Shown: positions 1-4,645 of the stretch, piece by piece | Position numbering within the stretch: position 1 is the stretch's first letter | How the letters are laid out: each line of letters opens with the position of its first letter | Assembly (NCBI GenBank): GCA_027365215.1 | Contig: DAHXNT010000041.1 | Span: forward strand, 640-6,053 | From: Microcaldota archaeon | GTDB lineage: Archaea; Micrarchaeota; Micrarchaeia; Micrarchaeales; Micrarchaeaceae | DNA: 5,414 nucleotides | Direction: 5' to 3' | Position numbers and translations under genes: made by a program | The notes under the pieces: model-generated | Told to the model about the DNA's origin: nothing | What the model saw: only the letters and a program-made list of their open reading frames with translations | The model's database searches: none

Positions 1-851
1 TTCCGCCCGGCGCGTAACCTGCCAGTCACGTACTCTACCGCGGCTTCCGCGAGCGGCCTGATGCGCTCGTAGTTCGCTCCCCTCGAATAAACAGTAACTG
101 GGCGTACGAACCTCTGCCCCGAGTCGCGCAGCATCGGCCTCTCCACCCTTATGGCGCCGACAGACTCAAGAGGCCCGCCCTTGACCACGACGGCCCGCAG
201 GGCCTCCTTGGTCACGATCTCATCATGGCCGGTAACGGCGCTGAGGTGTTTCATGAGCCCTTTCAGGCCGTAGCTCTTGTTCTCTTCCAAAGAAAGCATC
301 ACGAGGGTGCGCACGTCCGGGGCTATGGTCGAAGCCACCGCGCAGAACGCATCGTCGAACGATTCCGCCCCGAATATGGTGCCGTTGGCACGGCCCGCCT
401 TAATGTACTCCCTGGACCCCAACGCGGACAACGCTTCTCTGAACTCCCTGCTCCTCGACATGCCTGAAAGGGCCTCGGCCAGCCTGTAGTAAATCTCGTT
501 GTCGTGTACTATCTCCCTCATCCTGCGCTCATCTGCGTCCTGCATGCGCCCTGCCATCATTGCGCTTATGGCGCTCCCTGCGTTGAATGCCCTTTCCTCG
601 CGGGTAGTGGCGCTGCCAGCCAGCCCGAGCAGCTCGAGAGTCACTCCGGTTGCGGCTGCAAATCCATTCCTATATCTCTTCCGGTCGCCTATGTACCTCT
701 CGTACAGGACAGGCTCGGCGGCCCTGAGCGCGTTCCTGATTACCATCGCGGCCGTAGGCTCGTCCCTGCAGCCCTTCCAGAACGCCCCTACTGCCTGTTC
801 CGTCATCGCCTCGAGGGCCCTCTCCCTCGAAGCCTGCATACCTTTGATCAT
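1..851 (-). CDS. Uncharacterised helical protein, N-terminal 283 residues, C-terminus beyond left edge
   Basis: An uninterrupted frame runs from an ATG at 851 to the left edge with no stop, so the gene is partial at its 3' end. I do not recognise the family. The visible protein starts MIKGMQASRERALEAMTEQA and is rich in Ala, Arg, Glu and Met. It has long amphipathic stretches, no signal peptide and no membrane segment, so it is probably a soluble, mainly alpha-helical protein. No catalytic motif stands out. The more polar final part (about residues 230-283) mixes beta-like and helical stretches and may start a second region. Arginine is mostly AGG, as in the other genes here, and the frame is strongly G+C-rich. 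The ATG at 851 is chosen because a TATA-like box lies 26 bases upstream and no start codon occurs upstream in frame; a second ATG four codons in (839) is the alternative. The open frame and codon use argue for a real gene; the function is unknown. Confidence 0.75.
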   Translation of the reverse strand, partial: MIKGMQASRERALEAMTEQAVGAFWKGCRDEPTAAMVIRNALRAAEPVLYERYIGDRKRYRNGFAAATGVTLELLGLAGSATTREERAFNAGSAISAMMAGRMQDADERRMREIVHDNEIYYRLAEALSGMSRSREFREALSALGSREYIKAGRANGTIFGAESFDDAFCAVASTIAPDVRTLVMLSLEENKSYGLKGLMKHLSAVTGHDEIVTKEALRAVVVKGGPLESVGAIRVERPMLRDSGQRFVRPVTVYSRGANYERIRPLAEAAVEYVTGRLRAGR

Positions 852-871
852 GCAATGCCAAGGGTAAGAGG

Positions 872-881
872 AAATATTTAT
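872..881 (-). promoter_or_regulatory. TATA-like box of the uncharacterised gene
   Basis: Read on the minus strand, this is ATAAATATTT, centred about 26 bases upstream of the ATG at 851. There is no purine-rich ribosome site between it and the ATG. This is the spacing expected for an archaeal TATA box whose transcript starts at or next to the start codon (leaderless mRNA). A second A/T-rich element (TATAAATAATT on the minus strand, about 902-913) lies further upstream and is a weaker alternative. Confidence 0.5.
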
Positions 882-1027
882 CGCTTGCGTATTGGCCTAC
901 TCGAATTATTTATACTCCATACTATTCGCTTAACAATGTCAACTACGCGAACATAAACAAACCGTTCGGACCAGGTCGTCATAGCCAAAGCTTATCAAGC
1001 AAAGAATAAAGGTCTAAGCCCTTATGA

Positions 1028-1049
1028 GCCTTCTTCTTAAGAAGAAGGC
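1028..1049. repeat. Perfect 22-bp palindrome (possible hairpin or operator)
   Basis: The two 11-base arms are exact reverse complements and meet at TTAA. In RNA this would form a 9-bp stem (GCCTTCTTC with GAAGAAGGC) capped by a TTAA tetraloop. It sits 51 bases beyond the HD gene stop and about 180 bases upstream of the next gene's start. It could be an mRNA 3'-end hairpin, a terminator-like structure, or a dimeric regulator site. No T-run follows directly on the minus strand, so a bacterial-style intrinsic terminator is not clearly supported. Confidence 0.7.
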
Positions 1050-1052
1050 GCC

Positions 1053-1082
1053 GGGGCTCTGGAGGGGGGGGAGATGATAGGG
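1053..1082 (+). repeat. G-rich tract with quadruplex potential
   Basis: The plus strand carries G-runs at 1053-1056, an eight-G run at 1064-1071, and 1080-1082. The long run can be divided into two triplets, giving four G-triplets with loops of roughly 8, 1 and 8 bases, so a quadruplex is possible but not strong. The minus strand (the HD mRNA 3' region) would be C-rich. The tract sits a few bases from the 22-bp palindrome. An eight-base homopolymer is also a common place for sequencing length errors. Confidence 0.35.
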
Positions 1083-1099
1083 ATAAGACAGGAATGCCG

Positions 1100-1759
1100 C
1101 TAGCTGGTATCCAAATACTCATTTGTTTCTTCCAGCTCCCTCCTGAATTCATCAATGAACACCTTGAGGAACTCATCCCTCTGCTTCGCCATCCTCCTTG
1201 CTGAGTCTGTGTGCATTCTTGAGCTAACTCTAAGCAATCTCTGGTAAAACAGGTCTAGAGAGTATTTTGCAGGATCCGGTTCCCTCCTCTCGCAGAATGG
1301 GTCCTCCAGATCATAGAACGCATATACATGCATAGGCATCGCGGAGCCGAATGTCCTCATTATGGATACCGCTCCGGTGGACTCCAGCATGTCTGCGTCT
1401 TGCAGGACCTTGGCCTCCAGCGTGTCTGGCATTATCCCTCTGGAATATGAGCAGACTGATATCGCGTACTCCACCTTCTCTATCTTCTCCTTTGGATATT
1501 CGGGTATTGATGATAACAAATCCCTGGCGAATGCTGCGCTCTCCTCGTGCTCCTTGTGGTAATTCTCCGTTCCCTTGTATACAACGGAATCATGAAAGAG
1601 CGCAGCAGGTATTACTATATCCATGTCTGCATTCTCCTCAATAGCTATCCGTCTTGCCAATCCCATGACCCTCAGTGCATGTCCTATGTCGTGCGACAGG
1701 TCATTGTTTATTTTTTCCTTCAGTGCTGCAACAAGCTTGTTCTTTGTGGGATTGTTCAT
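1100..1759 (-). CDS. HD-domain phosphohydrolase, YpgQ/YedJ type
   Basis: This is a complete 219-residue cytoplasmic protein of the HD superfamily, metal-dependent phosphohydrolases. The metal-site residues are in order: SHDIGHALRV (His23, His27), LFHD (His56-Asp57), and LQDADMLESTGA (Asp121, Asp123). The DAD-x-L-E-x-x-GA block and the C-terminal pattern (about residues 166-206: F-Y-x-R-L-L, then R-M-H-T, then A-x-x-R-x-x-F) match the YpgQ/YedJ subfamily. The usual length there is about 200-230 residues. Bacillus YpgQ has been described as a nucleotide pyrophosphohydrolase, so nucleotide hydrolysis or pool cleaning is a reasonable inference, but the archaeal substrate is not shown by sequence. 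The ATG at 1759 is kept because later Met codons would remove His23 and His27. No ribosome site precedes it. G+C is lower than in tyrA and the leftmost gene. It has no operon partner; a decayed methyltransferase lies just upstream. Confidence 0.9.
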   Translation of the reverse strand: MNNPTKNKLVAALKEKINNDLSHDIGHALRVMGLARRIAIEENADMDIVIPAALFHDSVVYKGTENYHKEHEESAAFARDLLSSIPEYPKEKIEKVEYAISVCSYSRGIMPDTLEAKVLQDADMLESTGAVSIMRTFGSAMPMHVYAFYDLEDPFCERREPDPAKYSLDLFYQRLLRVSSRMHTDSARRMAKQRDEFLKVFIDEFRRELEETNEYLDTS

Positions 1760-1780
1760 ATTTATAAATACGGCGAAAAC

Positions 1781-1790
1781 GCTTAAAAGG
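1781..1790 (-). promoter_or_regulatory. Possible TATA-like box for the HD gene
   Basis: The minus strand reads CCTTTTAAGC here, centred about 27 bases before the ATG at 1759, which fits leaderless transcription. A better-looking TATA motif, TTTATAAAT, lies at 1760-1768 directly against the ATG. That one is too close to drive this start codon unless the true transcript begins inside the annotated gene. The assignment is therefore uncertain. Confidence 0.3.
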
Positions 1791-1852
1791 ACTATGAGTA
1801 TGGCCCACTTGACAGCATTACAATCTTTTCCTGATGAACCAGCTCACTCGTC

Positions 1853-1864
1853 CTAACTAATTAG
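1853..1864. repeat. 12-bp block with stop codons in all six frames
   Basis: The plus strand reads CTAACTAATTAG, giving TAA at 1854, TAA at 1858 and TAG at 1862, one in each plus frame. The reverse complement, CTAATTAGTTAG, gives TAA, TAG and TAG, again one per frame. The last eight bases (1857-1864) are a perfect palindrome. The block lies exactly where the methyltransferase homology ends. Confidence 0.8.
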
Positions 1865-2024
1865 ACGCGACATCCCTGCTTATTCCTATTGCGTCTATGC
1901 CTTTGTGCACAGATTTTATAGCGTGCAGGAAGGCACCATTGCCGCGGCCTGCATCTAGCACCTTTGCTTTCCCTATGTTTGCCATGCTCTCCTTTGCATA
2001 ACTGCGCACTGTGCTTATATACAT
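1857..2024 (-). pseudogene. SAM-dependent methyltransferase remnant (55 codons, motif I only)
   Basis: An ATG at 2024 opens a 55-codon frame, MYISTVRSYAKES..., whose residues 22-33 read VLDAGRGNGAFL. This is the glycine-rich SAM-binding motif I of class I (Rossmann-fold) methyltransferases, followed by an IDAIGIS strand like the motif II strand that normally ends in an acidic residue. The frame then stops at a TAG (1857-1859), well short of the roughly 180-250 residues of a working enzyme. A second open stretch in another frame (about 1862 down to a stop at 1792-1794, reading LVRTSELVHQEKIVMLSSGP) could be the frameshifted continuation, but it also ends early. No later motifs (acidic motif II end, motif IV) are visible. 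Motif I carries Arg where Cys, Ala or Thr is usual. A GGTGA ribosome site and a TATA-like box precede the ATG, so it may still be expressed. The alternative is a true small protein; I favour a decayed gene. Confidence 0.6.
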
Positions 2025-2030
2025 TATTTT

Positions 2031-2035
2031 TCACC
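2031..2035 (-). promoter_or_regulatory. Ribosome binding site GGTGA of the methyltransferase remnant
   Basis: On the minus strand GGTGA ends six bases before the ATG at 2024. It matches the part of the archaeal 16S anti-Shine-Dalgarno that pairs with GGAGGTGAT. It is the clearest ribosome site in the window and supports the ATG at 2024 over the internal Met at codon 14. Confidence 0.5.
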
Positions 2036-2052
2036 TAACAAATACAAAATCG

Positions 2053-2060
2053 GTATATAA
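2053..2060 (-). promoter_or_regulatory. TATA-like box upstream of the methyltransferase remnant
   Basis: The minus strand reads TTATATAC, close to the archaeal TATA consensus, centred about 32 bases before the ATG at 2024. Transcription from it would start near 2030, giving a leader of only a few bases. That would place the GGTGA at the very edge of the transcript, so either this box or the ribosome site may be fortuitous. Confidence 0.4.
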
Positions 2061-2117
2061 TAATATCTCTCTGTAAAAGGCTTAATAAGCTTCAACCCGC
2101 CGCGAAAATCAGCATCC

Positions 2118-3200
2118 TCAGTCTTGGCAAAGCCTTGGGCGTTTGCCTCTGGGTGCGACTTTCATGCCCTTTATATACAAGCCCATCTGCCTCTTTCCCT
2201 CTCTGAACACGCTTCCCGAGTACGGGTTGAGTTCCGCTATCTCCCGTGCCACCCATTCCTGGGAGGCGATGCTGGACGCGCTCTTCAGCATGCTTTCGAA
2301 GTTGTCGGTGGCGAGCCGCTCGTATCCCCTGCCGAGGATACCTGAAAGCGCATTTACGCTCCTGTAGAACGCTATAGAGTACATGTGCCTGAGCACCTGG
2401 ACTATCGCCATTGCGCGCTCATGCTCTTCTATGGTGGTACCCACGAAGTCCATGCCCACGCTGCGCCAGAGCGCGCTGGCTTCCTCCATGGCTTTCTGGG
2501 AGGCCGAGACAGGTATGGCTGCTATCTTGAGACCTAAACTCTTTCCCGCAGACCCTGGCCCGAAGAGAGGGTGCATGCTCACGTAATCGAAGCCGATCCT
2601 GTCCGCCGCAAGCCTCAGCGCGGCTATAGCGTCAGACGACTTTGAAGACAGTATGTCGTATATTATCCTGCCGCGCATGCCTTTGATGGTCTCGGCACCT
2701 TCGCTTCCGGAAATCGCGTCCGGCGGCAGGCAGAGTACCACATGCCTGCAGAAGGGCTTTAGGACCGAGGATGATGCCTTGATCCCAAGGCGCCTGGCGA
2801 AACGCCTGGCCTTGGCCATGTTCCTCCCGGTCACGTAGACGTCATGCCCCCCTGTCCTGAGCGCCATCGCCAGCGCGTCCGCCATCGCGCCGTAGCCCAC
2901 GAGCATTACCTTCTCAGGGCTCTCGGATACCTGCATCCTGTTGGAGTGCTTGAGCACACTTGCAAGAATCTCGTCTGCCAGGTCCCTTGGAAGGCCGAGC
3001 CTTGAGGCGTTGTCGCGCCATGATTGGAGCACCTGAGCCTCGCGCTTCTCGTCCTTGGTAGCCATTCCGGAGGCGCGCTTAGCCGCCGCTATGCCTTCCA
3101 CCATGTCGAAGCGCCTCTTTGCCAGCGCGAGCATCTGCGCATCCACCCTGTCTATCTCGGACCTCAGCTTGGTTATCTTCACATTTTTTCCAGTCGTCAT
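2118..3200 (-). CDS. tyrA: Bifunctional chorismate mutase / prephenate dehydrogenase (AroQ-TyrA fusion)
   Basis: A complete 360-residue cytoplasmic enzyme that would convert chorismate to prephenate and then to 4-hydroxyphenylpyruvate, the precursor of tyrosine. Residues about 8-92 form an AroQ chorismate mutase. Equivalents of the E. coli active-site residues are visible: Arg13, Arg29 or Arg30, Lys41, Asp50, Arg53, Glu54, Ser86 and Gln90. Residues about 97-345 form TyrA: VGYGAMA (102-107) is the nucleotide-binding loop, DILSSK (182-187), and HPLFGPG (210-216) carries the catalytic His. EEHERAMAIVQVLRH (258-272) is the conserved helix after it, and QEW...EIAELNP lies near the end. The length fits the fused T-protein (about 370 residues). 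The loop is G-x-G-x-x-A and the second strand ends in TGRN without an acidic residue, hinting at NADP+ use. Start: ATG at 3200, which leaves a normal short lead into the mutase helix. No other aro gene is adjacent. Confidence 0.94.
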   Translation of the reverse strand: MTTGKNVKITKLRSEIDRVDAQMLALAKRRFDMVEGIAAAKRASGMATKDEKREAQVLQSWRDNASRLGLPRDLADEILASVLKHSNRMQVSESPEKVMLVGYGAMADALAMALRTGGHDVYVTGRNMAKARRFARRLGIKASSSVLKPFCRHVVLCLPPDAISGSEGAETIKGMRGRIIYDILSSKSSDAIAALRLAADRIGFDYVSMHPLFGPGSAGKSLGLKIAAIPVSASQKAMEEASALWRSVGMDFVGTTIEEHERAMAIVQVLRHMYSIAFYRSVNALSGILGRGYERLATDNFESMLKSASSIASQEWVAREIAELNPYSGSVFREGKRQMGLYIKGMKVAPRGKRPRLCQD

Positions 3201-3235
3201 TCAACCGCCGTGTAAGGAAACCGCCTAATCGTCAT
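3197..3235 (-). other. Candidate 12-codon leader ORF overlapping the tyrA start
   Basis: An ATG at 3235 opens a 12-residue peptide, MTIRRFPYTAVE, whose TGA stop overlaps the tyrA ATG as ATGA. The overlap would allow translational coupling, and the peptide contains both Phe and Tyr, the end products of this pathway. However, the best tyrA TATA element lies only about 17 bases upstream of the ATG, which would place the transcript start inside the ORF, and there is no ribosome site. It is recorded as a possibility only. Confidence 0.2.
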
Positions 3236-3248
3236 TCTGATACAAACA

Positions 3249-3256
3249 TTAAAAGC
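3249..3256 (-). promoter_or_regulatory. tyrA: Possible TATA-like box for tyrA
   Basis: The minus strand carries CTTTTAAT-like sequence here, about 52 bases before the tyrA ATG. A start about 26 bases downstream would give a leader of roughly 26 bases. That leader includes GGCGGTTGA just before the ATG, which resembles GGAGGTGAT imperfectly and could act as a weak ribosome site. No good TATA element lies at the leaderless distance. Confidence 0.35.
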
Positions 3257-3356
3257 CTGCGTATCAGGGTTCGCCTTGCCTGCCCTTGCCATGCCGGACT
3301 ATTCCAGTAGGCGCTCTTCAAAGAGGGCTCGGACGGCATCCCTTTGCTTATAGGAG

Positions 3357-3367
3357 TGAAAATAAAC
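3357..3367 (+). promoter_or_regulatory. TATA-like box of the MFS gene
   Basis: TGAAAATAAAC is centred about 26 bases before the ATG at 3388, and no ribosome site lies between them. As at the leftmost gene, this fits a leaderless archaeal transcript. A second candidate, GCTTATAGG near 3346-3353, sits 38 bases upstream and could be part of the same promoter. Confidence 0.45.
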
Positions 3368-3387
3368 CTTCGCCTACAATCTTAAGC

Positions 3388-4554
3388 ATGAAAAATTCCG
3401 ATTACGGGTATTCTGCCCTCGCCCTGTCAAGATTAACGAGAAGCGTGGGCCTGATAGCGGTCAACATCTCCTTCCCGCTCTACCTTTATGCCCTGCATCT
3501 CAGCCTTATATCCATCGGCATAGTGATATTCGCCACGATCGCATTCGGCATGTTCGTAGTAATGTTCGGAGGTGCCATAGGCGACAGGTACGGCTATAAG
3601 AAATCGCTGCTTATCTCTGAGCTCGTGTCGTTCGTCGGAATACTGCTGCTGTCCTACTCGACTTCCATCGACGTTATCGTGGCAGCGATAATAATAGGCG
3701 GACTCAGCGGCGGAGCTGGAACCGCACGCGGCACTTTCTCCAACGGCCTCATGCCGTTTATCGCAAACAACTGGAAAAGCGAAAAGGAGCGCGTCAGAAG
3801 GATGTCCCTGCTCATGCTTCTCGGAGGGGTCGGCAGCGTGGCTGGTGCTCTGCTAGTCTCGGTTCATTCATATTTCGCTTCCTTAGTGGGAGTGACCACC
3901 GCCTACCGAATAGTCTTTTCGATTTCGGCAGCCTTGCTATTCATTTCGCTGGTCTCATTGCTATTCCTGTATGAGGAAAAGAGGCCTAAAAAGACCACGA
4001 CCGTCATGAAGAGGACCAGCTTCAAGTACATATTGAAGATAGCCACTGCAAATAGCCTCAGCGGCGCTGGCATAGGCATGTCGATGCCCATCCTGCCGCT
4101 ATGGTTCGAGCTCTCTTTCGGTATCGGAACATCGTACATAGGCGGGATATACCTGGTGTACTATGCAATGGGCATACTCGGGTCCTACCTCGCAAGAGCG
4201 GTATCCTTCAGATACAACCTCGTGAACGTGGTGCTGGCCACAAGGGTCTCCAACGGCGCCTTGCTGATCGCTATGGCGCTTTCGCCTGTGCCTGCTCTCG
4301 CATCGGCATTCTATATATTCAGGGGGCTCATTGCTTCGTTCGGATCCCCTGCCAGGTCTACGGTGGGCGTTCGTGGAGTTGATGCTGAGGACTATGGAAC
4401 CGCAACGAGCCTGCAGGGCATAACGACGAGGGCGTCGCAGATGACCTCGGGAGCTAGCGGATACCTTATGGACGTGGCATTGCCGCTGCCGCTGTTCTTG
4501 GGCGGCATACTGCAAGCTGCAAGCGGCATAGTGTATAAAAAACTGATAAAATGA
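3388..4554 (+). CDS. Major facilitator superfamily (MFS) transporter
   Basis: A complete 388-residue integral membrane permease from the ATG at 3388. It is hydrophobic throughout with about 12 membrane segments in two halves, joined by a basic cytoplasmic linker (about residues 204-222, EEKRPKKTTTVMKRTSF). The signature MFS motif A follows the second membrane helix as GGAIGDRYGYKK (residues 61-72), with the conserved Asp-Arg pair. A Gly-rich helix, IIIGGLSGGAGTARG (101-115), contains an Arg as in helix 4 of many drug:proton antiporters. The length (about 390-400) is typical of such exporters. The substrate cannot be read from sequence; drug or metabolite efflux by proton exchange is a family-level guess. 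The start at 3388 is chosen because of the TATA spacing and because the N-terminal extension from 3286 is non-hydrophobic and Arg/Pro-rich. The gene is divergent from tyrA and convergent with the glycosyltransferase; neither neighbour shows its role. Confidence 0.93.
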   Translation: MKNSDYGYSALALSRLTRSVGLIAVNISFPLYLYALHLSLISIGIVIFATIAFGMFVVMFGGAIGDRYGYKKSLLISELVSFVGILLLSYSTSIDVIVAAIIIGGLSGGAGTARGTFSNGLMPFIANNWKSEKERVRRMSLLMLLGGVGSVAGALLVSVHSYFASLVGVTTAYRIVFSISAALLFISLVSLLFLYEEKRPKKTTTVMKRTSFKYILKIATANSLSGAGIGMSMPILPLWFELSFGIGTSYIGGIYLVYYAMGILGSYLARAVSFRYNLVNVVLATRVSNGALLIAMALSPVPALASAFYIFRGLIASFGSPARSTVGVRGVDAEDYGTATSLQGITTRASQMTSGASGYLMDVALPLPLFLGGILQAASGIVYKKLIK

Positions 4555-4574
4555 GCACCGAATAAAGCGGATTC

Positions 4575-4590
4575 ATGGTTTTTATTGCGT
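4575..4590 (+). terminator. Oligo-T transcription stop downstream of the MFS gene
   Basis: The stretch ATGGTTTTTATTGCGT contains a run of five T starting 24 bases after the MFS stop, followed by more T-rich sequence. Archaeal RNA polymerase commonly terminates at oligo-T tracts without needing a hairpin. It lies in the 91-base convergent spacer before the glycosyltransferase gene. No equally clear T-run serves the opposite strand. Confidence 0.35.
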
Positions 4591-4645
4591 TTCCACCCTT
4601 ATGACCATGCTCGGTGGCTAAATTGCCTGCCTGTTTGGAATGAAA

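Larger units (their letters stand above)
852..1099. other. Intergenic stretch between two minus-strand genes
   Basis: This 248-base stretch lies downstream of the HD gene and upstream of the uncharacterised gene. It holds the TATA-like box at 872-881, a second A/T-rich element near 902-913, the 22-bp palindrome at 1028-1049 and a G-rich tract at about 1053-1082. I inspected both strands for tRNA arms and C/D-box motifs and found nothing convincing. The frames that cross it have no recognisable protein content. Confidence 0.6.
1760..2117. other. Spacer between HD gene and tyrA, holding a decayed gene
   Basis: This 358-base stretch contains no intact gene. From right to left it holds the end of the tyrA transcript, an 11-base near-palindrome GCTTAATAAGC at 2080-2090, a TATA-like box, a ribosome site, the methyltransferase remnant, the six-frame stop block and the probable HD promoter. 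It is clearly A/T-richer than the flanking tyrA gene. Confidence 0.6.
3201..3387. other. Divergent promoter region between tyrA and the MFS gene
   Basis: The 187-base spacer holds the probable promoters of both genes. A 6-base inverted repeat, ATGCCG at 3291-3296 and CGGCAT at 3334-3339, encloses a smaller CTCTT...AAGAG element at 3314-3325, so a weak stem-loop or a regulator site is possible. I find no tRNA or other RNA gene. An in-frame ATG at 3286 would extend the MFS protein by 34 residues through this region, but those residues are not membrane-like and would remove the promoter spacing. Confidence 0.5.

Noticed and set aside
670..861. Alternative minus-strand frame of 63 codons starting at 861.
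   Set aside because: It is an out-of-frame shadow of the longer frame from 851, with Gly/Arg-rich low-information content typical of shifted G+C-rich coding sequence.
940..1030. Possible tRNA or C/D-box RNA in the spacer.
   Set aside because: No complete cloverleaf arms can be drawn, and no paired C and D boxes at correct spacing were found on either strand.
979..1176. 65-codon minus-strand frame running through the palindrome and G-rich tract.
   Set aside because: It overlaps the conserved C-terminal end of the HD gene in another frame, and its low-complexity Pro/Lys stretches come from the C-run and the palindrome.
1857..1859. TAG in the methyltransferase frame read as pyrrolysine.
   Set aside because: Reading through gives only about 12 more codons before TAA, the extension does not look like methyltransferase sequence, and this is not one of the methylamine methyltransferase families that use pyrrolysine.
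988..2092. Inverted pair of 13-bp sequences (988-1000 and 2080-2092, 12 of 13 matching) flanking the HD gene and methyltransferase remnant, like short terminal repeats.
   Set aside because: A rough count shows that many 12-of-13 matches are expected by chance among all pairs in 5.4 kb. Each copy is itself near-palindromic, the match does not extend, and no transposase or target duplication is present.
3291..3353. Small basic 20-residue ORF starting MPDYSSRRSSKRAR on the plus strand.
   Set aside because: It has no ribosome site or clear TATA spacing, it is too short to judge, and it lies within the divergent promoter region.
3286..3387. N-terminal extension of the MFS protein from the ATG at 3286.
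   Set aside because: The 34 added residues are Arg/Pro-rich and not membrane-like, no promoter is suitably placed upstream, and the ATG at 3388 has a TATA-like box about 26 bases upstream.
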